64,000 bases of DNA from Adiantum capillus-veneris (GCA_014529385.2 CM043956.1:91652721-91716720), one strand, 5' to 3'; positions 34,847 to 47,977 are shown, counted from the first letter of the stretch. The notes: a model not told the origin generated them from the sequence alone. Numbers and translations are program-made.

Positions 34847-36448
34847 CTATGGTGGATGAAGCCTAATCATAATGCAAAAGTGGAAGAGAGTGTGTGCAAT
34901 AGCAAATGCTACATGTACATCAATGCTTGGATAAGTTGTACCTTGGTTAAGCACCTTAAATATATCAACATCAGCTAGAACAAGCTGATGGATTAACATG
35001 TTCTCATTTTGGCTTAGCCGTAACACACGAAAAAAAATAAAATACAAGTGTTTGCATGCAAGATATCGTTTTTGCTTTGTCACCCGATCCATGAGGTCTG
35101 GGCATGTGCATGATGGTTCCTTGCAAATACAAACACTGTATAACCCGACATGACCATCTTCATTGTGGGTCTCTACTTTGAAGACCTCATGAACACCATC
35201 TACCTCACGTATCTCCTCTACCACCTTTGCCTTTAGCGCTAGCGCTAGCACTAGGCTGATCTGAGTGCAACATCTCATGCACTACCCTGAGGATGATTGT
35301 ATCATCTGATCCGATTGAAGTGTTGGTCTGGTTTTGAGCATGAGAAATTGGCATTGTAGGAGAGTTTACTTCATTTCTAAACTCCGCTTGATACCCCCCT
35401 TCAGACAATATTTACACCTCATCACTAATTGGGTTGGTGCCCACATGCACGGGCCAAATGTGTGGTGGACGTTGAGCCTATGGCTCTATGTTTTGGTCAA
35501 CTATGTGGCAATGCAGCACATGATCTGAACAAAACCAAAACCATTGGCACACCACACCTTTTGAAGGATGCTTTTGGTATCCTTCAAAAGATGGGGCCGG
35601 TACACCAAGGCTTGAACCTTCAATATTCTACCCACACATTTGCCCTCCTCATGGAGTGCCACTACACGTGGTCCTATACCTTGTGGTGTTTGTTGTATAG
35701 CCCACATTGCTTCATTTACCTTGCGTTCCATTACACACTTCCCACCTAAATCTATCTTGCGTTTTGGGATTTGTGATGTGATTTCCTACGCAAAGTTAAT
35801 CTTATGGGGCCTCCCACACTTCTTACGATCTTTGCTAACCGAGTTGTACTCTAACCTGTGTGATGTATCATCTTCCACATTAATAACTTCTCTTAGTCTT
35901 CGCTTCCACCGTGACGTCTCCTTATCCTCTGTTAGTGAAGTGTTTGCTTCGTACATTGGAGTGCTCTCATTAGCCTCATTTACGGTCCTTATTACTTGAC
36001 TAGGACAACTTCCATAGTGTTCATCAAGCTTTTGTATCAATGGGCCCTTCCCAATGTGTTTTCCACATCTGTACAAAATGACCTTTGTGCTCTATAGAAT
36101 AGAATTTTCTAGGTTGGTTGTACATGCATCGTACAACGAGATGTGTCTGTTGAAAACCTCCCCTACTAGAAGCCAACTACCATGCTTGCTCTCGGTGAAG
36201 TTTGTGCGTGGAGTGTTTGGTCCATCGGAGATTCTTTCTATACATGTCATAATGCCACCCCAATGTGTAATACAAATTTCCCACCAACTCATCCATGAAT
36301 CCATGTATAGAATGTTGCGGTCCATGAAGTGATCATTGCGCCACCATTGGCATATCAGGTGAGTATTTGCTACTATAACCTCCTTTCTTGGCACCTGCCT
36401 CCACTTCTCACACATTTCTTTGTGTATGTATTGAGAAGCTTGTGCCAC
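34847..36448 (-). pseudogene. Decayed gene with SWIM zinc finger
   Basis: On the minus strand one frame runs from 36448 to 35501 (about 316 codons) with only two in-frame stops (near 36092 and 35786). This suggests a former long exon; it includes a basic KKCGRPHK patch. Downstream, after a frame change near 35230, the frame ending at 34847 contains SCTCPD followed 14 residues later by CKH (C57, C59, C75, H77 of that 143-codon frame): a CxCx(n)CxH SWIM finger. The context (YSVCICKEPSCTCPD ... CKHLYFIFFRVLRL) resembles the SWIM domain of ZSWIM/MEKK1-like proteins more than MULE or FAR1 fingers. A possible splice donor follows the finger near 34955. No RING domain or transposase core was seen. 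I do not recognise the N-terminal part. Confidence 0.6.
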
Positions 36449-36627
36449 ATCCTTTGTTCCATTCTCTTGATTGCTCTACATGTGCTACAACGGCACATGA
36501 GCAAGGTCAATTGCAATGAGGCAATGGGGAGTGTACAAGAGAGGCAATGAGGCGAGTTGTTCCTCCCATCACCTCTCTTGTAGACTCCCTATTGCCTCTG
36601 CCCTCACCATCATCTCATTTTCAAAAA

Positions 36628-36629
<2 letters not shown>

Positions 36630-36673
<44 letters not shown>

Positions 36674-36687
36674 GGACACCTAGTCAC

Positions 36688-36760
<73 letters not shown>
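36630..36760. repeat. (CA)n, (GA)n and 34-bp poly-G cluster
   Basis: A CA tract (36630-36670), a GA tract (about 36691-36726) and a pure run of 34 G (36727-36760) lie within 131 bp; the GA tract runs directly into the G run. From 36761 to 38115 I see no gene or element. Confidence 0.96.
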
Positions 36761-36761
<1 letters not shown>

Positions 36762-38111
36762 GTTTCTAAAGCATTCATTGAGAGAGATTCTAGAGAAATA
36801 TAAAGGCCATGTAATGCATTCAGTAGCTTCTTCAAGAGGTTCAATCGTTTCTCTCTTCTCAAGGAACATTGTGAGAATATTGAAAGATTCCTTTTTTATG
36901 TTATGTTTTTGTTGTCCTTGTCATAGGGATACATTGGTAACTAAGTTAATAAATTAATAGAGGCAAATCCCCCCCCTTTAGCCGTTTTTGGACTTTTTGT
37001 CTCCTTTGATCCTACCTCCCCTCTCATGCACATGTTTCCCTTTGCTTTCATGCCTATATCTTTAGGCTTGGTCATAGTTACATTAAGAGTTAAGCATTTT
37101 ACTAAATAAAAGCACTTGTGAAGACTCCATTGAGGCCCTAATGCTCTAGCATGTGCTTGCACCTGTGTGCTATTTTGAGCACTTGCAAAGGGGGGAGGGG
37201 ATGCGAGATTGGTAGGTAGGGGTTGTATGTACACGCAAAGAAATTTGCAATTGAAGATGGCTGAGAACGGTAGTTGCTGTGGGGAGATTTTGTGCAACCA
37301 ATTTGAGGGGCTGAGAATATCAGAATTCGATGAGGAGACTCAAAGTTGAAAACCAATACACAAATTTCTTGCTAAACTTGATGGTTCAATCATCAGATCT
37401 GGGGATAAGGAGTTACAACTAGTCAAGTAGGCAAAAAATCAAAGTTTTTGAGAATTTTTAAGGGCCTTCAAAATTTTTGATGTGGAGGGTGGCTCAAAGG
37501 CCACCACATGGTAGGAAAGGGGGGAGTTAGTCCCACATGTGGGCACAAGAGTTTACCTCGTGGAATATATATATAATTTGATGACACCCTCACTCCCATC
37601 ACCAACGAGAGGAGCTCTCTCTTGAGCTCATTAGTTGACCTCCCGTTGAGCTATATTATTTCCACCTTGCTTGTAAAGGGGCTATGCAAGCCATGATAAG
37701 CACTACTCTTGAGGTTTCGTGGTGCTTGCAAGAATTCTTTGTGCCCTTATAAATGCTGCCAGTTGTAGTTGAAGAGCCAATTCTCATGTGGTCCGTGTTT
37801 GGGAACCCTTGTGGACTTAATGTAACCAAATATTTATTGAAGGGGTTACACACACTTAACGAGCTGCCAAAATTGGTGGGCTGCATGCTCATGCATCTAG
37901 AAAAAGAAAGAACGATAGGTCTTCCAAGGAAAAATGTTTTTCTTTGTTTGTAGGACATGTACAAGTTTTTGTACAGAGAGAAGAGGGAGATCTATCCATA
38001 GCAAAAAGGACCTCCTTTTGCTTCATTTTTGGCATCCTCTTCCTTGTCTCATCTCTTGTACACAGAAATGTGTATAAGTTTGTGTGCAAGTGTCACACAT
38101 TGGTTTTTCTT

Positions 38112-38115
<4 letters not shown>

Positions 38116-38182
<67 letters not shown>
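38116..38182. repeat. (GA)n microsatellite, 67 bp
   Basis: One of the longest uninterrupted GA tracts in the window, about 33 repeats. Confidence 0.97.
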
Positions 38183-38184
<2 letters not shown>

Positions 38185-38564
38185 TATTTTGTACATGTGG
38201 AAGAGAGTAAGAAAGATCTTGAAATTGAATGAAGTTGTGTGTGTGTGTTGTAGATCATCTAAAATCTCCATATTGTCTTGCTTCTTCTCCATTTTCTTTA
38301 CACAACATGTGCGTGTGATCCTTGGGATCCAAAGCTCTGAATACATAGGTGGGTGTTGATTCTTTTGGGGAAGGGAGCAATAGGTTGACCAAGCTTGGAT
38401 GGGGATTTGTGCACCTACAATTGTGTGTGCTTCTACAAAGAGGTGCAAGTGTAAGCAAAGATTGGGAGTTGTCAAGATACAAAGTCAAAAGAGATTTTTA
38501 GTTTGTGAGTGTGTGTGCAAGGGGATAGTGGTGTTGTTTAAAGCCTGGTCTATAGGGAGGGATA

Positions 38565-39960
38565 TTGTGTGTGTTTATGGTGTGCCATCATTACCCTTTC
38601 CAACATGGATTACTAGAGAGGAGGTCACTACTAGATAATCCATTGATATCTTGGATAGCTAGTGCCACTTTGCACTCTACAACCCATGAACTTCCTATCT
38701 CAACCATGGCATATGTCCGTGCTTTCAATACCAAGAACAACCCTATACTACAAAATTATAAATTCTTGGCTCAAAGGCCACACATAAGAATAGGATGTTG
38801 GGAAAAATGATCAATGTCACGTAGAACTGTAGCCTTTTAACCTGATGACACAAGTGAAGAGCAAGAACAATTTCTCAATTCTACAAACATTAAATAAACC
38901 ATCAAGGAAAAGTGCATATAAGACGTCCAATATGAACAAGTTAATCCCCATACAAATTTTCAACGAAGATATGCTTCTCAACCGTGTGGGTTCATTCATG
39001 TACAATATCTTACCAAGTTGCAACTTGGCAGCTTCAAAGACATCACAATTGAGTCAACTAGTTTTCCTTTTTTATTTCCATTTGAGCATGGTCAATGCAA
39101 TGGATACATTAGATTTATTGACTAAATCAATATGAGAATCCACACCTTACTATCATTGTATACATTACACAAGCCATGCCTTTTGCTAATGTAGCAATTT
39201 TTGCAAGGAAGTAAAATTCTAGGCCGCCTCCATTACCATCTTGCGCTATATGAGATTCAAAATAGGGGATTCCCTCATGCTCATGTCATTTTTGTGGGTT
39301 GAAAAAGATGACATTGAGCAGGTAGCATCATAGATTTCTTCTGCGCATATCCTTGTAGCAAGTGCTAATGATACACATGTAGAGGCATGAGCTTGTTCTC
39401 AAGAAGCAAATACATGCTTTCCATGATGTATGTTACATACACAACAACAACAGAAAGTGAAATTATGGATTTTTGTATGATATCCAACCAAACACTTATC
39501 CAGTTCAACACCCTCATTGCTTAAAGAGGATGTACTATCGGCCAAGTTATGCACATCAAAATGCTATATCGTACCACACAACCATTCTTCTCCTTTGTGG
39601 ACCCCATATGAGTATCCAATCCATCATAAACTCATCAATATCATAATATTTGATCAAATACACAATGAAGTTTGAAACAATTAACACATTAAATATATTG
39701 TTAGGAGTGACCGCAAAATTTGGCCCAGAAGGACACGACAAAGTTAAACTACAAGTGATAGCTTCTACTTCTACCAAAGACAATTTCAACAATAGAAACT
39801 ACTTTGAACTGCTTGCAAATTCTAGTTATAACAAAAAGTGAGGCTATTCACTACATAGATTCCTTGTCGCTTGAGCTGGATGCACTTGGGGGCTTACCAG
39901 CAATGTTTGCCAAATTCATTTGATTATACATAGGCGCCATCCCTTGAGGTAGTTGCTTTT
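38565..39960 (+). pseudogene. Helitron/Helentron-like Rep domain remnant
   Basis: Across shifting frames the plus strand follows the Rep (helitron-like N) region of Helentron-type replicases. It has an FPFLFPFEHG block near 39065-39100, a LYTLHKP.LLLM block near 39150-39195, and YEIQNRGFPHAHVIF near 39250-39295, which contains the HUH metal-binding motif (HAH, 39276-39284). A YGFLYDIQP block and YYRPSYAHQ follow near 39465-39560, then LLLCG.HMSIQ near 39583-39615 and a KYTMKFE stretch near 39650. The order and spacing match Rep proteins of rolling-circle transposons. The catalytic Tyr region and the Pif1-type helicase were not found. Multiple stops and frameshifts show it is inactive. No Helitron ends (5'-TC, hairpin-CTRR) could be placed. 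Confidence 0.72.
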
Positions 39961-40089
39961 GAGCTAGCGGCGTTTTTTATGAGCATATCAATCTCTACAA
40001 TGGAGGTTTATTGTGTGTGTGGATGCCATGTATTGAAAGGTTTAAAATAGAGTGATGAATGCATAATATCCGAATTATATTTACGTTGT

Positions 40090-40720
40090 CTATGTCCATG
40101 ATAACTTGTACAAGGCTAGTTGGCCTATGGAAATGTAATCTACATGAAATAAGGTGAGATTATGGGGATGGCTTGATATCTTTGGTTTGAAGATGATAGG
40201 AAGTAAACTCTTTTTGCTAGGTTGCTCAACGATGGCCTTGTACTTCTTTAAAATTGGATTGTTCTTTATGTTGTATGCTAGTGTTGCTACTAGTGGTGTG
40301 TCTGTAAGGTGTATAGTTGAGTGGCACATATTTAAGTTTGTTGACCAACATATTACTGGTGGATTTTCAAGCAATGATCTTCTTCCAAGAAAACCTTTTG
40401 CAACCACATTTTTTTGCTTATGGTGACACTAATTGCGACGTCAATGACATTGAGAAGCTGCACTATAAGTTGGTTGTATGTACTTGGTTGCATGATAAAA
40501 ATATTACTTGTTATTGGGCTCTTTTGACCACTTGGACAAGACCAATTTGTTGTGATTTATGGATTCTAGTTGTATCCAATAAGGTGGCACCTGCCAACTT
40601 TGTACGTGTTTTGTCTACGCTCTTGTAGAAGACATCTTTTTGGAAAGCTTGCAAACACCACACCATTTGCAGATGGTGATGTTGTGTGCGATGACATTGA
40701 ATTACTCTGTCCAAGCTTCA
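40090..40720 (-). pseudogene. Inverted partial copy of the Helentron-like ORF
   Basis: The minus-strand frame 40090-40407 (RRSLLENPP ... NNPILKKYK..VEQP) is homologous to the plus-strand frame at 38600-38780 (RRSLLDNPL ... NNPILQNYK..AQRP), with moderate divergence. A further minus-strand frame at 40511-40714 may belong to the same sequence. The two copies are in opposite orientation about 1.3 kb apart, so two different Helentron copies or an inverted duplication are involved. Confidence 0.55.
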
Positions 40721-41499
40721 TAAACACCATGAATCATGAAGAAGCAATAGGGTAGAGCATTTGTTCTTGCCTACTCATAGCTTGATATGTGGCGTGTTCT
40801 TGGTGTCTTTTACAATTGGCATGTAGTAAAGTCGCGAGTGTCATTGCGACTTGATATATTTATGTGTAACTGTGGATGCAAAGTATACAATTTAGTCTTT
40901 TTCAAACCAAAAAGGACTAATGTATTCAACTATGAGCAACAAAAGCTTTGCACATACTATCATAAGTTACAATGGCATGTCTAGTCATTACTGAAGAAAG
41001 ATGTGCCCATTTCAAAGGCAAGACATAAGCAAAAAGCCTGAACATAGTGTTTTCATAAATTGAAAGGGGTCAAAAGTTTTAATGACATGGCTAGGCATTG
41101 TTGAAGATACAACCCATTTCAGAGAGGGGGTGTAGGCACTACTCGGGGTGCATGGCAAGACATTGTAGCTCAGGGTCTAATTTTGCAAGCATCTTTCAGT
41201 GTGAGGAACTCTTCTGAAGTATTCTATATGACTTGATTTCAATTGTTCTTTATGACTTTGATTTCAACACGAGTCCTTAACTACATGAAGTCAGTCTTGC
41301 AATGGTAACACAATAAGTTGATGACCCATGCAAGTGCATGTACATCTATTGATTTTCTCCAAGGGCATGTTGATTTGGTATCTAGGAGTTTAGTTGCTCT
41401 TGCCATGGTCTAATATTGTGCTCTTGCAGTTGCAAATATTACTTGGCCTTCTCTCAAATGAGGGTCAAAGGGCGAGACCCTAGTCTATAATTCCTACAC

Positions 41500-41900
41500 A
41501 CGGTATTCCTTCTCTAAATGAAGTCAAGCATTATGTTCCAAGGGTGAAGGTCATTGTGAATAATTCTGTTTTCATGGGAAAATGTCAAATCTTGCACCAA
41601 TGCATGAATCAAAGATGATGAGTGGTTCATGATGAGCTTGCATTTCCATAGCTCGAGTTCAATTGGTTTTTTGCTACCTTCCTCACCTTGAGCTATCAAA
41701 ACTTCAATGAGGTTTCCATAAGGTGCAGGTACACACTCCATTATGACACCAAGGGAGGGCCCATTGAAATGAGAAAATATAAGTACTCATGGTGATTGAC
41801 GAGTGTGTGAAAGGGTACGCATAATATACCTCTGGTTGGGGTCAACACTACTCTCAATCACAAAAGCCTTAAATTGTTCCTTGCGTGACAGTATATGTTG
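41500..41900 (-). pseudogene. Protein kinase domain fragment
   Basis: The minus strand contains the kinase catalytic loop HENRIIHNDLHPWNIMLDF (about 41519-41576; HxDLxxxxN with all key residues). It is preceded by a hinge-like GVIMECV..PYGNLIEVL (about 41685-41745) and, after a frame change, an alpha-C-like segment with FKAFVIESS (41850-41890). The frame closes right after the catalytic loop, so no DFG segment is present. This is a fragment of a eukaryotic Ser/Thr/Tyr kinase. It lies next to Helentron remnants, so capture is possible. Region 41900-42670 shows nothing else I can support. Confidence 0.7.
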
Positions 41901-42674
41901 GTAAACAAAAGTAAAGGAATTCCTTCAATAATGTATTTGTGGCATATGGGTAACTCCATATGAATATGACCCTAGTTTCTTTCATGATATCTTCGAACAA
42001 AATGCCCACGTGAAAAAACACAATGAATTTATCTAAGTTTGTTGAAGATGCATACTGGGCATGCAAAGCTTGCTTTCTCCAACAATATCCTTATGCAATT
42101 TCTTACTGAAGAAGTTATGTGTGTCAATGTTCCTTGCTAGGTTGTATTTTTCACTCTCAATCGTCCAACAATTATACCAATGCTATAATTTTCCCATGTC
42201 TATGCTTTCCAAGCAAGTCACCTCGTAGATATGCAACACACTTTAGTGTGTTCCTAATGATTGCCATATAGTGCCAACATTGAACCCCTCAAATGTGGAG
42301 ATTGTTAAGTGAACCACTTTGAATAGCAAAAAATATAGTCATCGCTCATCTTGCAAAGTTGACGTTATATCGTCTAGCATAAGGGCGTCCATTGTCCGCA
42401 GTAACTAGGTGTGAACTCGTTTTTTCACCTCTCAAAGGGGTCACTCAATGTAAAACTTATAGTTCAGGTGTGTTCAAGAATTATTTATAAAACCCCTTAG
42501 CCATAAATTTTTTATCAATAAAAGCAAGAACCCTTTTTCTTTCAATCTATCAATTTTTTTTCAAGATCATTTTTTCAACACCCTTCTCATGTGAAAAAGT
42601 GAGAAAATATAGAACAAAATAATCTATATTGTTAAACACACACGATAGGGTTTTCTTTTATTGTAGTGAAACAA

Positions 42675-42676
42675 CC

Positions 42677-42707
<31 letters not shown>

Positions 42708-42715
42708 AAAAAAAA
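42675..42715. repeat. Poly-C (23) followed by poly-A (18)
   Basis: A pure C run passes directly into a pure A run. From 42716 to 43143 nothing else is recognised. Confidence 0.97.
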
Positions 42716-43143
42716 CAAGCTTCACCTCCAATACTTGTTCAGGATTCATTCCTCCTAAAAGCATTGAAATTATTTTTTCGATGTAACGTTGCAATAATGT
42801 ATTACTTTAGAATCCAAAAGTGAACTTATAATTTCTTTACCAATGATGTGAACTTTATAGTTACTAAAATCAAATAAACAGCATCACGAAACACATTTTG
42901 TATATCATGTCAAGGCAAATATAAATCAATATACAACTAAGGAGAATAACCCTGCTGTTTAATTGATAGCAAGTCTCTACAAATGACATACGAAAATGGC
43001 TAGTTGCACTGCATGACATTACTAGCCGAGTGGGATGATTGATGCCAAGCGTGTGCATGGTAGGTTGGGAAGAAAGTTTTTTGTGTAAGCATGACAACAT
43101 GTGAGGACAAAGTGACAACTGGTGTTGAAGAAAGTATGGCAAG

Positions 43144-45250
43144 ATTTTTTTTATAGCAAAACTCACAATCGTGAGTGAATTATTTTAATCAACCCAAGTA
43201 ATTACAAGGTCTTGTCATGCTCGTGTTGAGCCATGACATCATCCAGGGACCATAATTACATCGGCTTTTAGGGCAGCATCCCTACCAACTCGCCCGCTTA
43301 TCCTTGATACATAAGGTCCATTATCATGTTCTTCTGAGATCTTTTAATTACCGATGGCCAAGATTTTTCCCCGTCCTAGGCATGCCCTCTGCTGAAGACA
43401 AGGCATAAGTAATCCTAGACCAATCCTCTGAGTGTTGATTGCGTCCAAGCAGCATTCATATTAGTACTTTGCTTTCTTGTATAATTTCTGCGAAGCTTGC
43501 CACCTCAAGGCCTCCTTCAAACAAACGGCGGTTCCTTGTCTGCCATACATTATGTAAGAAGAAGTATTTGAAGATTTGAGTGCTAATTAGGAGAGCAGGA
43601 CCACCTGAATTCTTCCCTCCAAGGAATAAATCAATCTTGTAAAATCCAATTTTCCATGTTCTTTGGACCCACTTGCATATTTTCCCTGCGAGGCCTTTGA
43701 TAGTTGGGCAATCCATGAAGAGGTGGGCCAGATCTTCACTAGCCACCCTACACCCCAAGCATCGATCTGACCCAATCCCTCTTGCCTGAATCTTTCACCC
43801 CCGTCGGTAGAGCACCCCAAATTACCTTCCATAAAAATACCTTCATGTGTTGTAGAACCTGTGGCTTCCAGATGTTATTGATTACTTGTTCCCACCTTTC
43901 CTCCAACCATTGTTTTTTCCATATCTTGTTAAGGGGCTAGACCAATGCTTCTGATACATCATTATATGATAAATGTCTTTAGGTTGGGGTTTCCATAAGA
44001 CACTGCTTCCGAGCCATTTCCAGGCATTCCAGTCAAACTTCGAATCACAGATAGGCATCACTAAATTGTCATGCTCTTTCATCACTTTGTGGACCAGCAA
44101 GACCTCTAAGCTATTCAGTTGGTATTGGGTAAGCAGAAGGTCGATGGTTTTCCAACTCTTGTTGTCCCTGTCCCAGAAGTGCCCCAGTCGATTCAAACCT
44201 TTATTATTCAGATTCCTGGCTGTCTCTATCCAATAGGGAATTTGTGGCAGATCTACAACTTTGGGAAGCCAGGGGGACCAATGCAAAATGGAGTTCGCGA
44301 AGTATCTGGTTTTTCCCCCCACTTTAAGACTCCTACTGCTCTATTGCATTTTCTTACCAATTCTCTTGAGTTGCCCCCCAGTCTTAGGGTAGACCATGCC
44401 GGGGCTAACAGCTTGTCATGAACCTCCACCCCTCTCCACTTCCCACCTTTCGAGCCAAGTTTAGCTGCTTCTATCATATCTTTGATCATGACAGCCCAAA
44501 CTTGATCCTGTTTAGCCAATGAAACAACAAATTTGGTGCAACAAGCTTCTGCATGGGCCACAGGGTTCAAAATTCCCCAACCTCCTTGATTCCTCGACCG
44601 AGCAACTGATTCCCAACGGGCCCATTGCCATGGATCGGAGGATTTCGTGTTATTTTTCCATAAAAACCTTTTTACTGGTTTTAAGAACTCTTTCTAGTGA
44701 CACTTAGCCATCTTGAGAAGCAGGCTAGTGAAGGCACTATAAGGAATCATAAAGGCATTTATCACTTTTATCCGACTTGGGAATGGGAGAAGAGCATACT
44801 CCCACCTACTCATTTTTGTTTTGATTTTTTCAAGCACCCACTCAAATCTTTGCTTGTGAGTTACGTCCACCCCCAAGGGGGTTCCCAGATGTCTGAAGAT
44901 ATTCCCTTTTGTGACAATCTCCCTCGACCAATCAGAAGGGTCAAATGAGTCAGTTTCCGAAAGGGAGATTAGCCTTGACTACTCTATATTACACAGGGAC
45001 CTCGAAGCTACTGAGAATATTTGTACAATCTCCACATCTTTCCTGATGACCTGGGGGCACGCCTTCAAGAAGAGAAGAGAATCGTCTGCAAAAAGTTTTG
45101 CTAGGAGTTGGCTATTTCCTGGTAAAGCCAAGCCTTGCAACTCCCCTCGTTCCGCACTAGCTTCGAGCGTTGTGATTAAAGGATGTGATCCTATGGCGAA
45201 AAGCAGGGGGGGCAGAGGGGCATCCCTGCTTAATAGACCTTTTGACCTCA
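43144..45250 (-). mobile_element. LINE family 1, 5'-truncated copy (copy c)
   Basis: On the minus strand, going downwards from 45250: an IKQG block (RT domain B) near 45235, FADDS active site near 45080-45095, KTKMSRWEYALLPF near 44800, KQDQVWAVM near 44500, HWSPWLPK, WKPQPKDIYHIMM, zinc-binding region SEDLAHLF..CP near 43700-43735 and KICKWVQ. The 3' end has ctcacaatcgtgag (43162-43175) and an A-rich tail (T-rich on plus, 43144-43156). RT domain A and everything 5' of it are missing. Frameshifts and stops are numerous. It belongs to the same family as copies a, b and d. Confidence 0.92.
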
Positions 45251-45599
45251 AGACTAGAGATAGATTTATAGATAGATAGATTTATTTATCATCCATGGAA
45301 GTGAGATATGACCTATGGGACCATCACAAAAGCATTACATCGACTCATTGCTTCTAAGTGAAGCGATTGGATGCATATCAATTAAAGACCAAGGGTCCAA
45401 TTGTCAAGATAAAAAGAAGGAAGAAAGAAACAAGATCTAAGGAGGGTTGGGTAGAGCCTTTTAAGGGGCTCAAAACTCTTGGATGATGGCTTTATTGGCC
45501 CGGTATACTTCCCATTTAACTTGCTTGTGAGCTTCGTGCATCTTCTTGAGCTCATTCTTTTTTATCTTCAATTGACTTGTCGTCATCTCCTCGCTAATC

Positions 45600-46440
45600 C
45601 AAACCTTTGTTCCTTTTAGGAGTCGGGATTTTCGTAGTAACTACATCTTATCCTCTTTGTCCTTGAAGTGACAAGGCAATGTTCGGGTGGCACTTGCCTA
45701 TGTGTGTCGTTGATCCAAGAAACCGTTCTAGGCTTGATGTTGACTGGTTGAAGGACTCCATTGAGCTTGGTGATTGTCTCCTCGAGAGTGTCCTCGGTGC
45801 ACCATGGCAAGGGAAGCCCATCAATGCGAACCTTGAGGGTGTTTTCTTATTGGAGTCTTTGTTCGGGGAACTCCACTATCACGCAAGTCTATACTTTAGC
45901 AAAGGCGGTCGATTGGGCTTGAGTGACCTTCGCTTCCACTTCTTTTACTTTGTCGATGGCGAGATGGACCATGGACTTGAAGCGTGCCTCGAGCTTGATA
46001 AGGCGGGCTTTAAGATGAGGATTCTCTTCCATAACCCGATCAAGTGCTGCTTGAGGTTGTACAATCTGAGTGAACTTGCTAGGGGATGCTACGACTGCCG
46101 CAAAACTTGGTCGAACCCTTGTAGTGAGCTTTTGGGTATTCATCTTTGGAAGTATATGTTGCAGCGTGACCAAGCTCTGGGCAAAGTGGCCTCAATAAAC
46201 CTTGTCAAAACCTAAGGTTAAAGCTTTGCGGTTAAAATGAAGAGTTTTGAAGAGGGTGTGACGGGCACGACGGGGTTGACTATGTCGGGACGACCAACTC
46301 GACAGTGGAGCGATAGGGTACGAAAAGCAGATGGAGCAAGAAGCAGCTTGTGTGGCAATGAGCAAGGCGATGAGGAGGGGCAGGGGCGACAAGGCGCGAC
46401 AGTTGCCTACAACAGGGTGAGTATTAGGCGTAACTCCCCC
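45600..46440 (-). pseudogene. Antisense coding-like remnant with coiled coil
   Basis: Three minus-strand frames in series (46192-46443, 45889-46173, 45616-45810) read as one decayed protein: a GHF-type zinc-knuckle-like residue pattern near 46185, an Ala/Lys/Glu-rich heptad-like helix (45895-46060), then LKVRIDGLPLPWCTEDTL near 45765-45830. This order resembles ORF1 of plant LINEs or a gag protein. It lies upstream, in the same orientation, of LINE copy c, but sequence between them does not connect. The overlapping 178-codon plus-strand frame (45679-46215) appears to be its shadow. Confidence 0.35.
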
Positions 46441-46497
46441 CACGGAGTTGCCCTTCGCTTGGGAGGAGACTCACATAGAGAGAGCAGAGGCTAGGGC

Positions 46498-46502
<5 letters not shown>

Positions 46503-46556
<54 letters not shown>

Positions 46557-46868
46557 CGGATTCATTAGATAGAATCTATAGAGATTCTCCTAGTTGCTTT
46601 GATGGGAAAAAGGCGAGGCATGACATGTGGGGGGAGAGAGAGATAGAGAGAGAGGTGTTGTGTGTGATGAGAAGCAAGGAGAGACAAGAGATAGATGTTT
46701 TTCTCTGCTAGTTGGCGATGGTGGTGGCTTTTTCATTGCACTTGGTGTTTCTTTCTGTCTCTCTCCTAGCTTTCTCTCTCCTAGCTTTTCAATGGCAGAG
46801 AGAAGTGTGAGCCATCATGGAAGAATTTGAGAAGATTCTATCTAATAAAAGTACAAATGAGCCAAATA

Positions 46869-46919
<51 letters not shown>
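46503..46919. repeat. GA tract and (GT)n(GA)n tract
   Basis: A pure GA tract (46503-46554) and a compound GT-GA tract (46870-46919) flank about 300 bp of GA-rich, purine-biased sequence. No gene was recognised. Confidence 0.95.
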
Positions 46920-46922
<3 letters not shown>

Positions 46923-47105
46923 TTTGGCATTAATTAGAAAGGGAAAGTGAAAGCTTACTGTCCTCAATGTTGAAAAGAAAGTAAAAGATGACTTTCCTGT
47001 TAATATTAAGGAAAATAAGCTTTACTAATGAAAGAGAAAACGACTTGAGCATTTTTTTCCATTAAATTGAAAGGGAAAGTGAGGATGAACTTTTCTTATA
47101 AACAC

Positions 47106-47977
<872 letters not shown>

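Noticed and set aside
45679-46215. 178-codon plus-strand open frame
   Set aside because: Its antisense frames have more protein-like composition (coiled coil, basic/acidic heptads), so the plus frame is probably a shadow.
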